Assembly (NCBI GenBank): GCA_016705005.1
Contig: JADIZB010000038.1
Coordinates: 1-64,000 of the forward strand
DNA length: 64,000 nucleotides
DNA from: Bacteroidales bacterium
Lineage (GTDB): Bacteria; Bacteroidota; Bacteroidia; Bacteroidales; Lentimicrobiaceae
Reading direction: 5' to 3'
The notes beneath the pieces were generated by a model that had not been told where the DNA came from, did no database searches, and worked only from the letters and a program-made list of their open reading frames with translations. Below are positions 46,553 to 54,979 of the stretch, piece after piece. Made by a program: the position numbers and the translations under genes. Each line of letters begins with the position of its first letter. Position 1 is the first letter of the stretch.

Positions 46553-47644
46553 ATGAACCTGCAATCTTTCATCAAAAAACTGGCTTTCTTTTCCGGATTT
46601 GCCATCTTGCTGACGCTGGCCGCATGCGGAGATAAACCCGATGGCCCTGATCCGGTTCCGGAGAAATTTATTATTAAAGCCGCCGATCTCTCTTTCCTTC
46701 CTGAAATTGAAGATGCCGGTGTCGCTTTTTACAACCGGGGCGGTCAGGCTGAAGGAATGCTCAAAACCCTGAAGGATGCCGGGATGAATACAGTCAGGAT
46801 CAGATTATGGAAGAACCCGGTTACTCCACATTCTGGTTTCACTGAAGTAAAAGCATTCTCTGAAAAAGTCAGGGCGATGGGGCTGAAGGTCTGGATTACT
46901 GTTCATTATTCCGACACCTGGGCAGACCCCGGAAGCCAGATAATCCCTGCTGCATGGGCGAGCCTGGGTTATTATGCTGTAAAAGACAGTCTATATGCTT
47001 ATACTTCTATGATTGTCAATGAATTAAATCCAGATTATATTCAGATTGGAAATGAAATCAACAATGGAATGATGTGGCCTCTGGGAAATCTGGGGTTCCT
47101 GTCCAATCTGAGGGGACTCCTTGATTCCGGGGCAAAAGCAGTAAGAGACAACAGTTCAACCTGTAAAATCATCATTCATTATGCAGGATTTGAAGAAGCT
47201 GAAGACTTTTACAGTCAGATAGCCGGTGTGGATTTTGATGTCATTGGCCTCTCCTACTACCCGATGTGGCATGGAAAAAATCTGGGCCTGCTTGAAACAA
47301 CCCTGGATTCACTGGGGAAAAAATTTGATAAACAAGTTCTGATTGCAGAAACAGCCTACCCTTTCACCCTTGGCTGGAACGACTGGACCAACAATGTAGT
47401 AGGGCTTGAAGAGCACCTGGTTGACGGATACCCTGCAACTCCGGCAGGGCAGAAATCTTTTCTGCAGGAGATTAAAAGAATCTCAACTTCCGCAGAAAAG
47501 TCTATCGGGTTCGCCTACTGGGGTGGAGAATGGGTAGCCTATAAGGGAACGCAGGCTACCGACGGATCTTCCTATGAAAATCAGGCATTTTATGATTTTG
47601 AAAACAAAGCCCTGCCAGTGATAGATACTTACGGTGACTATTAA
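46553..47644 (+). CDS. GH53 endo-beta-1,4-galactanase lipoprotein
   Basis: A 363-residue lipoprotein with lipobox LAAC at C25 and a Pro-rich linker (DKPDGPDPVPEK). The rest is the GH53 barrel, which cuts beta-1,4-galactan in pectin side chains. The acid/base is E168 in YIQIGNEINNGMMWP and the nucleophile E266 in LIAETAYPF; ADLSFLPEIEDAGV and TVRIRLWKNP are family hallmarks. The ATG 46553 is preferred over an in-frame TTG at 46544. Surface attachment by lipid fits outer-membrane digestion of type I arabinogalactan. Confidence 0.9.
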   Translation: MNLQSFIKKLAFFSGFAILLTLAACGDKPDGPDPVPEKFIIKAADLSFLPEIEDAGVAFYNRGGQAEGMLKTLKDAGMNTVRIRLWKNPVTPHSGFTEVKAFSEKVRAMGLKVWITVHYSDTWADPGSQIIPAAWASLGYYAVKDSLYAYTSMIVNELNPDYIQIGNEINNGMMWPLGNLGFLSNLRGLLDSGAKAVRDNSSTCKIIIHYAGFEEAEDFYSQIAGVDFDVIGLSYYPMWHGKNLGLLETTLDSLGKKFDKQVLIAETAYPFTLGWNDWTNNVVGLEEHLVDGYPATPAGQKSFLQEIKRISTSAEKSIGFAYWGGEWVAYKGTQATDGSSYENQAFYDFENKALPVIDTYGDY

Positions 47645-47801
47645 TTAAATTTTCTCTATTTCTGCACAAAATACAATGATGAACTATTGATCGATGATAA
47701 GGGGCTGATAATGATTCTTTCTGATCTCCTTCTGCTTTTCATCAAACGTGATTATATCCCAATACATCTGATCTGCTTTTAATTCCCTCAATCAATCTGC
47801 G

Positions 47802-48539
47802 ATGAAAATAGCAATAATTGTATTTCTGGTGCTGGTTTATCCCTTTACATTGGCCGCACAGGAGAAAAGTAAACCCCTGATTCATGAGTTTTCTTTATCA
47901 ATCAGCAGAACCGATGTAAAAGACCGGAATACTTCGGTTATGAACGGAGCGGGTATTGGATACCAATGTATTGCGAACAACAGGAAAAAAGTCAACTTCA
48001 GCATGGGTGTCACTTTTACCAATACACGGCAACGTAAGAAAGAAGTCTATGAAACATATTTAACAAGTTATCACCTTCTTCAGAATTCAGTATTACCGGT
48101 ATACAGCAACCATCTCTATGCATGGTCGAAGGATGTCGAATACAGCATCAACAGCTTTTCATTCCCCGTTTCAGTCAGATATACTGTAGGTGAGAAATTC
48201 AGGGCTTTTGCCGAAGCAGGGTGTTACATCGATATAAATTCCTGCACCAGAAAGGGAACCATGATGATCAAAACCGATCGTTACAACCCGGAAGCGCCCT
48301 GGATTGGTTACAAATTCACCGATAAAGGCTGGATTTCGATGATGAATTACGGCTATAGTGCCGGATTTGGAATTTCCTGTCCTGCAGGCAAAAATGAAAT
48401 TATTACAAAATTCCAGTTCAGGAAAGGTCTGGCCAACATTGGAACATTCAACAATGATTTAAGAAATACTTACCTGCTTCTCTCAATGGGCTTCAGGCTC
48501 AATGCTGACAATTTCCTTTGGCTTAAAAAAACACGATAG
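47802..48539 (+). CDS. Outer-membrane beta-barrel protein
   Basis: A 245-residue protein with signal peptide MKIAIIVFLVLVYPFTLAA. The mature part has alternating strands (HEFSLSISRT, KVNFSMGVTFTNT, FSFPVSVRYTVGEKFRAFAEAGCYID, SAGFGISCPAG, LLLSMGFRL), giving perhaps eight to ten strands. No specific family recognised. It follows the GH53 gene but is separated by 157 bases. Confidence 0.55.
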   Translation: MKIAIIVFLVLVYPFTLAAQEKSKPLIHEFSLSISRTDVKDRNTSVMNGAGIGYQCIANNRKKVNFSMGVTFTNTRQRKKEVYETYLTSYHLLQNSVLPVYSNHLYAWSKDVEYSINSFSFPVSVRYTVGEKFRAFAEAGCYIDINSCTRKGTMMIKTDRYNPEAPWIGYKFTDKGWISMMNYGYSAGFGISCPAGKNEIITKFQFRKGLANIGTFNNDLRNTYLLLSMGFRLNADNFLWLKKTR

Positions 48540-48586
48540 ACAATCATATCCTGTAATCCGGCCCTTCAACTTCCTGACCTCACCAT

Positions 48587-49456
48587 TCAGGGCTTTTTGT
48601 AACACTTTTTGAAGGCTGAAGGAGAAATACCCTTTCCCGAAAGGAACATCCGGTTGAAATGGGTTGAACTTCTGAAACCTGATTCCCAGCCGGCTTCTGC
48701 GATACTTTTCTCCGGATGGTCTACAAGTAAACGGCAGGCATGGGAAAGCCTGAGTTCATTCAGATAATCATTAAAGGTCATTCCCGTATTTTTCCTGAAG
48801 AAACGGCTGAAAGAAGTTTCAGTCATGCATACCATTTCAGCAACCTTTCTCAGTCTGATTTCACTTTTAAAGTTCTGACCCATAAATTGAAACACTTTTG
48901 CAATTCTGTCCTGATTCAACCTTTTCAGGGACGGGGAATAACCCACGGATGACAGCAGGATAAAATCATCCGAATGGCCCAGAAAATCAAGAAGCGTCCA
49001 GAATCCTGCAAGCCATGGCAACCCTTGTTTATGCTGTAGAAGCATTATTTGCCGGCCGGCCTCTGCTGCAATTGCCGGACTGAATCTGATGCCCCGCTGC
49101 GACAGCACGATCAGATTGCGGATATTTTCAAATTCCGGAAAACCTCCCTGGCGAAAATCAAACATTTCAGACCTGAACTGCACAACTATGGCCTTGCAGG
49201 AATCAGGATTCAAAGCCGATCCTGTGGAAGTCCAGGTATGCGGCAGATTCGACCCGACCAGCACAAGATCTCCGGCTGAAAATGAACCTGTGTGGTCACC
49301 AACAATCCGCTCTCCGGTTCCTTTTAAAATGTAGGTCAGTTCAATTTCAGGATGATAATGCCAGAAGAATTCAAAAGCAGCCTGGCTGATTGATAACTGT
49401 TTGTGAAAACTTCCGGTATCGATATGTTCATAACTTGCTTTCACAACTTTATGCAA
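48587..49456 (-). CDS. AraC-family transcriptional regulator with cupin domain
   Basis: A 289-residue regulator. The N-terminal cupin (about 25-125) has HYHPEIELTYILKGTGERIVGDH and LVGSNLPHTW, a sugar-sensing fold. The C-terminal AraC domain (about 190-289) carries two helix-turn-helix units, KVAEMVCMTETSFSRFFRKNTGMTF and the end motif AEAGWESGFRSSTHFNRMFLSGKGISPSAF. The upstream codon at 49456 is TTG; a GTG at 49444 gives a shorter start. It is divergent from the GH127-like gene, so it probably controls it. Confidence 0.85.
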   Translation of the reverse strand: MHKVVKASYEHIDTGSFHKQLSISQAAFEFFWHYHPEIELTYILKGTGERIVGDHTGSFSAGDLVLVGSNLPHTWTSTGSALNPDSCKAIVVQFRSEMFDFRQGGFPEFENIRNLIVLSQRGIRFSPAIAAEAGRQIMLLQHKQGLPWLAGFWTLLDFLGHSDDFILLSSVGYSPSLKRLNQDRIAKVFQFMGQNFKSEIRLRKVAEMVCMTETSFSRFFRKNTGMTFNDYLNELRLSHACRLLVDHPEKSIAEAGWESGFRSSTHFNRMFLSGKGISPSAFKKCYKKP

Positions 49457-49465
49457 TTTATATCA

Positions 49466-49473
49466 CAAATATA
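49466..49473 (-). promoter_or_regulatory. Possible -7 element of the AraC-type gene
   Basis: The minus strand reads TATATTTG, a perfect -7 match, ten bases before the regulator's first possible start. No -33 partner was recognised. The transcript would have almost no leader. Confidence 0.3.
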
Positions 49474-49529
49474 TAACAGAATTCGTCAATAAAGATAAAA
49501 TACGGGCAATAATGGATAAATAACGGGAA

Positions 49530-49558
49530 TTTGATACCATCAACCCGCATTATCTTTG
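49530..49558 (+). promoter_or_regulatory. Promoter of the GH127-like/esterase gene
   Basis: TTTG at 49530-49533 and TATCTTTG at 49551-49558 are 17 bases apart. Transcription near 49565 falls after the first in-frame ATG (49560), so translation must start at the second ATG, 49578. Confidence 0.5.
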
Positions 49559-49577
49559 AATGATACATTCATTCTTT

Positions 49578-52418
49578 ATGAAAAAGGCAATTGTTATCAC
49601 CATGAGTCTGATCTCATTTTTCACATATGGTCAAAATACAAAGGAAAATCCTGCTTTTCCCGGGGAGGCTTTTAAAGTAAACAGACCTGTTGAGCAGAAA
49701 TATCAATGGCTCCGGTTCGGTGAGATTAAACCGGCTGGATGGATCAGGGAGCAGATGGAAAGCGACCTCGATGGTTTTGTCGGGCACCTCGACGAACTTG
49801 TTCCGGACCTGATGAACGATAAAATTTATGGCACTGACCGTTTAACGAAGAAGCTGAAATCGAAAAACCTGGGCAATACCGGCCCGGAGCTCGACCCCCA
49901 ATACCTCTGGTGGAACAGCGAAACCCAGTCAAACTGGAGGGATGGTTACATCCGGCATGCCATTCTGCTGAACAATTCAGGGCATCTGGAAAAAGCACAA
50001 AAATACATTGAGTATTTACTTTCCACACAGGACGATGACGGTTATCTCGGAATCTATTCCCCTGAACTCAGGTACACTTTTAATGATGAGAACGGCGAAC
50101 TCTGGGCAAAAACCACTGCACTCAGAGGTATGCTGGCGTGGTATGAATACACAGGAAAGCCTGAAATCCTTGATGCAATCAAACTGATTGTCAAAGAGGT
50201 TATGAATCATTATCCTGCCGGTGCATCCTCCCCTTTTCGCTCTCTGAAACCATTCGCGGGTGGATTAACCCATGGGTTGGTATTTACTGATATACTTGAC
50301 AGGCTTTTTCAACTTACCGGAAAGCAGGAATACCTCAATTATGCCTTGTTTCTCTATGAGGATTTTTCGGGGAATCTACTGGCTGAAGATGCACAATTGG
50401 GTAAGATTCTTGATCCGGCATACAGCAATAAGGAACATGGAGTTCACACCTATGAGCATCTAAGGCCATTGACCATGGCCTGGATCGCATCAGGGAACGA
50501 ACGGCTGAAATCAGCCCTTGATATTTACCTTGAAAGAATCAGGCAGTGCTCCACCCCTTCGGGCGGCCCTATAGGTGATGAATGGGTTGGCGGACGGCAT
50601 GCCAGTGCCGGTGAAACCGGATACGAATATTGCTCTATTCATGAGTTGCTCGATGGATATACAAACCTGCTTCAGAAAACAGGAGATTCCCGTTTCGGTG
50701 ACCTGGCTGAAAAATTGTTTTTCAATGCTGCCCAGGGAGCCCGCCATCCCGGGGAAAGCGCCATTGCCTATTGTAAGACAGACAATTCGTTTGCCATGAC
50801 AGGAACAAAAAACGGGGAACCCGCCGGCACTGAAGCTCAGACCCGTTTCAAATATTCGCCTGCCCATCAGGATGTCGCAGTCTGCTGCGTCCCGAATGCA
50901 GGCCGGATTACGCCCTATTTTGTCAAATCCATGTGGCTAAAGGATAATGAGGGTCTGATCTCTTCATTACTAGGCCCTTGTGAAGTTCAGACTGATTTCA
51001 ACGGAGTGAAAATTCACGTGGCTGAAGTAACGGATTATCCTTTCGTCAATACAATTTCTTACAATGTTAAGGTTGAAAAAAAGGTAGCTTTTGTTTTGAA
51101 AATCAGAAAACCGGAATGGACAAAAAGTGTAGGATTAAATTTCAATTATACTGAGAAAGACGGCTACCTGTATATCTCAAGAACATGGGAAGGGACTGAA
51201 AACGTGCAGCTTGAGCTATTTTCAGAACCCGAAGTGCACAAAGATCTGAACGGAGAGAATTATTTTTCTTCAGGAGCCCTGCTGTTTGCTTTGCCAGTTG
51301 AAAGCAGGGAAATAGTTCTAAAATCCTATCCGTTTGAAGGATTTAAAGATCTTGGTTACGAGCCGTTAAATCCGGTAAAATACAGATTCCCGTCTACGGG
51401 AAAACCTGAAATTTCAATAAAGAAAAACGAATCTTCCACTAACAAATGGGGTGTAACTGCGCTGACAACGAGTCTGGTTAATGAAAGTACAGGCGTTTCG
51501 GAAAATGTAAACCTTCTTCCCCTGGGTGCAACGATTCTAAGGCAGGTAACGTTTAAAAATGAAGTCCTGACAACCTCGGGAACGATAGAGCGGTTCATGA
51601 ATTTCCGGTCAGCCTGTGTCGATGCCAGAAACGTTGATGTATGGCTTCCTGAAGGCTACAGTACGAAGAAAAGATATGCGGTTCTTTACATGCATGACGG
51701 ACAGATGCTTTTCGACAGTACTTCCAACTGGAACAAGCAGGAATGGGGTGTGGATGAAACCATCGGAAGATTGGTCCGGGAAAACAAAATGAAGGATTGT
51801 ATTGTCGTTGGCATCTGGAATACCACCAAACGACATGCTGAATATTTTCCTTCGAAGCCCTTTGAATCGATGAATACAGAACAGAAAAGCCTTGTGAACA
51901 GTGAACTTCAGAATCTGGGACGGACAACGGAAACATTTATTCCGGTTTCTGACCAATATCTGAAATTCATAGTTTCAGAATTGAAACCTTTCATCGACAG
52001 TGCATTTTCAACCTTGAAAGACAAGGAAAATACCTTCATCGCAGGATCGAGCATGGGTGGATTGATTTCCATGTATGCCATCTGCGAATATCCGGGAGTT
52101 TTCGGTGGAGCCGCCTGCCTGAGCACGCACTGGCCGGGTGTTTTTTCCATGGATAACAATCCTTGTCCCGATGCTTTCTTCAGCTACCTTCAGGGCAACC
52201 TCCCCGATCCTGCAACTCATCTCATTTATTTTGATTATGGCGATCAGACCCTGGATGCCCTGTATCCTCCATTGCAGAATAAGGCCGACGATGTCATGAG
52301 AAAGAAGGGATATTCCCCCGAAAACTGGATGACAAGGTTTTTCCCCGGTGAAGATCATTCAGAGCGGGCATGGAAGCGAAGGTTTGAGATACCGGTCCTG
52401 TTTCTGATGGGGTTATAG
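49578..52418 (+). CDS. GH127-like beta-L-arabinofuranosidase fused to an esterase
   Basis: A 946-residue exported two-enzyme fusion with signal peptide MKKAIVITMSLISFFTYGQ. Residues 30-610 form a DUF1680/GH127-type (alpha/alpha)6-barrel plus beta domains. The zinc-thiolate site of GH127 is represented by E350-Y-C352 and the pair C436-C437 in VAVCCVPNAGR, whose second Cys is the nucleophile in the characterised family member. Residues 675-946 form an alpha/beta-hydrolase of the esterase D/feruloyl-esterase type: nucleophile S825 in AGSSMGGLIS, His927 in FPGEDHSER. It could remove arabinose and an acyl group from pectic side chains. Divergent AraC regulator upstream. Enzyme specificities are inferred. 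Confidence 0.75.
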   Translation: MKKAIVITMSLISFFTYGQNTKENPAFPGEAFKVNRPVEQKYQWLRFGEIKPAGWIREQMESDLDGFVGHLDELVPDLMNDKIYGTDRLTKKLKSKNLGNTGPELDPQYLWWNSETQSNWRDGYIRHAILLNNSGHLEKAQKYIEYLLSTQDDDGYLGIYSPELRYTFNDENGELWAKTTALRGMLAWYEYTGKPEILDAIKLIVKEVMNHYPAGASSPFRSLKPFAGGLTHGLVFTDILDRLFQLTGKQEYLNYALFLYEDFSGNLLAEDAQLGKILDPAYSNKEHGVHTYEHLRPLTMAWIASGNERLKSALDIYLERIRQCSTPSGGPIGDEWVGGRHASAGETGYEYCSIHELLDGYTNLLQKTGDSRFGDLAEKLFFNAAQGARHPGESAIAYCKTDNSFAMTGTKNGEPAGTEAQTRFKYSPAHQDVAVCCVPNAGRITPYFVKSMWLKDNEGLISSLLGPCEVQTDFNGVKIHVAEVTDYPFVNTISYNVKVEKKVAFVLKIRKPEWTKSVGLNFNYTEKDGYLYISRTWEGTENVQLELFSEPEVHKDLNGENYFSSGALLFALPVESREIVLKSYPFEGFKDLGYEPLNPVKYRFPSTGKPEISIKKNESSTNKWGVTALTTSLVNESTGVSENVNLLPLGATILRQVTFKNEVLTTSGTIERFMNFRSACVDARNVDVWLPEGYSTKKRYAVLYMHDGQMLFDSTSNWNKQEWGVDETIGRLVRENKMKDCIVVGIWNTTKRHAEYFPSKPFESMNTEQKSLVNSELQNLGRTTETFIPVSDQYLKFIVSELKPFIDSAFSTLKDKENTFIAGSSMGGLISMYAICEYPGVFGGAACLSTHWPGVFSMDNNPCPDAFFSYLQGNLPDPATHLIYFDYGDQTLDALYPPLQNKADDVMRKKGYSPENWMTRFFPGEDHSERAWKRRFEIPVLFLMGL

Positions 52419-52440
52419 TTCAACCGCTACGCGGTAAAAC
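52418..52440. repeat. REP-like palindrome next to the transposase relic
   Basis: GTTCAACCGC-TAC-GCGGTAAAAC forms an imperfect ten-base-pair stem with a three-base loop (perfect over ACCGC/GCGGT). A second small hairpin AATTGT/ACAATT follows at 52441-52457. Both lie directly before the decayed transposase. Confidence 0.45.
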
Positions 52441-52464
52441 AATTGTTTCAGACAATTTAAGCTA

Positions 52465-52946
52465 ATGAGGCCAGGCACTTTCACTCAATTGTACACCAAT
52501 CTTGTCTTTTCACCAGGCGCAGGGAGCATCTGTTATAACCATCAATCAGGCCACAAATCTTCAGCTATATCAGTGGAATTGCGTCAAACCCGGGTCCCAA
52601 ATCAATCATTATTAATGGATTCATCGACCATGTTCACATTCTGATCGGACAAAATCCAAATATATCGCTCTCTGATACAGTAAAAGAGATAAAACGAAGC
52701 TCGTCCGTTTTTATTAATGAACACAGATTAACATCCCGACACTTCGGGTGGCAATCAGGTTATGGCGCATTTTCATTTTACAAGTCACATCCTGACCGGA
52801 TCTATAAGTACATTGAGAACCAGGAAGCTCATCATTCAACAAAGGATTTCAGGACCGAATATCCTGGGTTGCTGAAGGAATATGATGTTCCATTTGAAGA
52901 CAGATATTTGTTTGAATTCTTTGATCAAGACCCAACCGCCACATAG
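52465..52946 (+). pseudogene. Decayed REP-associated Y1 (IS200/IS605-type) transposase
   Basis: A full-length relic of a small tyrosine transposase of about 160 residues. The start reads MRPGTFTQLYTNLVFS, then the frame shifts near 52513 (one base missing), continuing as RRREHLL. An in-frame TAA follows at 52536-52538, probably a mutated CAA, and then the frame is open to 52946. The HUH pair is intact in INGFIDHVHILIG and the catalytic Tyr region reads IYKYIENQEAHH, with the family ending EYDVPFEDRYLFEFF. Two independent lesions indicate it is no longer functional. Not visible as a normal open reading frame. Confidence 0.8.
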
Positions 52947-53219
52947 TGAATTAAATTCTCCGGTATTGCTTTACCCTGCCTATCCGGTATTTCATTTGAA
53001 AACAATTTTTATCACATCGGTCAGATTGCCAGTCAGGCTAAAGCGTGAGAACACCACATTATTGATCTTCAACGGTGTTTGTGCTTTTTTCGTCCCGATC
53101 ATGAGATCGCTTTACTGAATTCGCGGGTATTCTTACTTCGTAAACGCATTTCTCTATAGGCAAATTCTACAAAATAATCCAAACTTTAAAACAAATGCGG
53201 GCGATTGGTGTTAATAATG
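52947..53219. other. Spacer between transposase relic and TetR gene
   Basis: No gene or stable structure was recognised before the operator-like palindrome at 53220. Confidence 0.4.
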
Positions 53220-53233
53220 AATGAATATTCATT
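53220..53233. promoter_or_regulatory. 14-bp perfect palindrome, possible TetR operator
   Basis: AATGAATATTCATT is its own reverse complement and ends nine bases before the ATG of the TetR-family gene. That position fits an operator for autorepression. Confidence 0.5.
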
Positions 53234-53242
53234 TAATAAACC

Positions 53243-53818
53243 ATGGCCCGAAAAAAAGACGAGCAAAAACGCATCTCAATTTTTGACGCAACACTTACCC
53301 TTGTGCTACAGACCGGTTATACCGGCCTGAAGATGGCGGATGTTGCAAAAAAAGCAGGTGTGGCTACAGGTACCGTTTATAAATACTTCCCTTCAAAAGA
53401 GAGCCTGATCGACGATCTGTTTCTGCATCAGAAAGAAATCAAGCTAAAGGAAATGACCGAAGGTTACCAGCCGGGTGAACCATTTCTGGTATCATTCAAA
53501 CGAATGTGGACCAACTATTTCATGGGGTGTATCAATAATCCTGAAAGGATGATTTTCATCGAACAGTTTTACCGTTCACCGTATATCTCCGCCTCGACCA
53601 GAGAGAAAGCCGGAATCATGATTCAACCTTCGGAGGACCTGCTCAGCATGGCCATTCAACAGCAATTGATCAGAGATCTCCCTGTTTCTGTATTGTTAAG
53701 CCAGCTCATGGGCGCAGCCAATGAAATTGCCCGTTTCCATATTGACTCTGCTCAGATCCCTGCAAACGAGCAGTTGGAACAGTACTTCGAAATGAACTGG
53801 AACAGCATCCGGAGATAA
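53243..53818 (+). CDS. TetR/AcrR-family transcriptional regulator
   Basis: A 191-residue repressor. The N-terminal helix-turn-helix covers about residues 10-55 (ISIFDATLTLVLQTGYTGLKMADVAKKAGVATGTVYKYFPSKE), the classic TetR fold. The C-terminal ligand-binding half is divergent. A perfect palindrome just upstream is a likely operator. The short-chain dehydrogenase gene 187 bases downstream on the same strand is a possible target. Confidence 0.85.
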   Translation: MARKKDEQKRISIFDATLTLVLQTGYTGLKMADVAKKAGVATGTVYKYFPSKESLIDDLFLHQKEIKLKEMTEGYQPGEPFLVSFKRMWTNYFMGCINNPERMIFIEQFYRSPYISASTREKAGIMIQPSEDLLSMAIQQQLIRDLPVSVLLSQLMGAANEIARFHIDSAQIPANEQLEQYFEMNWNSIRR

Positions 53819-53822
53819 GAAA

Positions 53823-53945
53823 TGGAATGATGGAATATTGGAATAATTGGGGAAATGGCTATACTTCTGACCGGCAGAAATTCATCTGACTATGCGAACA
53901 TAATCCTCTCAGAAAGAGTTTGTTTTCCAATATTCCACCATTCCA
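53823..53945. repeat. 20-bp inverted repeat between TetR and SDR genes
   Basis: The arms at 53823-53842 and 53926-53945 are reverse complements over 20 bases with one mismatch, separated by 83 bases. They are built from GGAAT-type short words and could be a relic of a small element or a weak terminator. Confidence 0.45.
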
Positions 53946-54004
53946 ACAACGCAATTTAAGAACCCAATTTTCATTAATTTAAAACTTCAGAAACTCAATA
54001 TAAA

Positions 54005-54841
54005 ATGAACAATAATTCACCCAAAACAAAACAAACGATTCTGATTACCGGTGCTTCAAGTGGTATTGGTAAAGCAACAGCTCTTCTATTTGCAAAAAAA
54101 GGATGGAATGTGGCTGCGACCATGCGTGATCCGCTGAAAGAAAAAGAACTGACGGGAATCCCGGGAATTAAGCTCTATCCGCTTGATGTTACCAGTCCCG
54201 ATTCAGTGAATCTTGCCTTTGAGCGCATTATTACTGATTACGGAAAGATAGACGTTCTCGTTAACAATGCCGGTTTCGGCGCCGACGGAGTATTCGAAGC
54301 CATGGACGATGATTTTATCCGCAAACAATTCGAAACCAATGTATTCGGACTAATGAGAATGACCCGCGAAGCCTTGAAACACATGAGGCCAAACAAATCA
54401 GGTACCATTGTTCAGGTGGCCAGTGTGGGAGGGCGTGTAGCTTTTCCCCTGTTCAGCATCTATCATGCCTCCAAATGGGCGGTTGAGGGATTCTCTGAAT
54501 CACTTCAGTTTGAAGCGGAGCAATTCAACATCAGAATCAAAATCATAGAACCCGGAGCCATTAAAACGGAATTCTACGGACGCAGCAGGGCATTTGTTAA
54601 GCCGGAAACAACATCTGAATATGATTCTTTTACTGCCAAAGTTGAGAAGCTGAACCAGTCGGCAGGAGCAAAAGGTGCAGATGCCTCGGTTGTAGCTGAC
54701 ACCATCTATAAATCCGTAACCGATAATTCAAAAAAACTGCGTTACCCGGTCGCCTACCCTGCCAATATCCTTTTACCTTTGAAGCGATTTCTGCCTGCTT
54801 CATGGTACTATGGATTTGTCAGAAAAAACTATGGCATCTGA
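54005..54841 (+). CDS. Short-chain dehydrogenase/reductase
   Basis: A 278-residue NAD(P)-dependent oxidoreductase of the classical SDR fold. The cofactor site is TGASSGIG at about 16-23, the stabilising NNAG follows at about 86-89, and the catalytic Tyr-x-x-x-Lys pair is in FSIYHASKWAVEGF at about 153-157. The Ser before it is in VASVGGR. R42-like positively charged residues suggest NADPH, but this is weak. Substrate unknown. Probably regulated by the TetR gene upstream. Confidence 0.85.
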   Translation: MNNNSPKTKQTILITGASSGIGKATALLFAKKGWNVAATMRDPLKEKELTGIPGIKLYPLDVTSPDSVNLAFERIITDYGKIDVLVNNAGFGADGVFEAMDDDFIRKQFETNVFGLMRMTREALKHMRPNKSGTIVQVASVGGRVAFPLFSIYHASKWAVEGFSESLQFEAEQFNIRIKIIEPGAIKTEFYGRSRAFVKPETTSEYDSFTAKVEKLNQSAGAKGADASVVADTIYKSVTDNSKKLRYPVAYPANILLPLKRFLPASWYYGFVRKNYGI

Positions 54842-54979
54842 TAATCCATTGATTGTCTCTTGTTTCTGGTACCATAGTAAACAGAATTTCTTTGTTTTAT
54901 TATGATAAGGTTATAAATTCAGGGTATTTTCCTGTTCGAACCAAAAGTTACATTAATCTGAAATCCGAAACAAAACAAG

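Noticed and set aside
48555..48600. GCCCT/AGGGC pairing followed by TTTTTG between the barrel and AraC genes
   Set aside because: Only five base pairs with a loop of over 25 bases; not convincing as a terminator.
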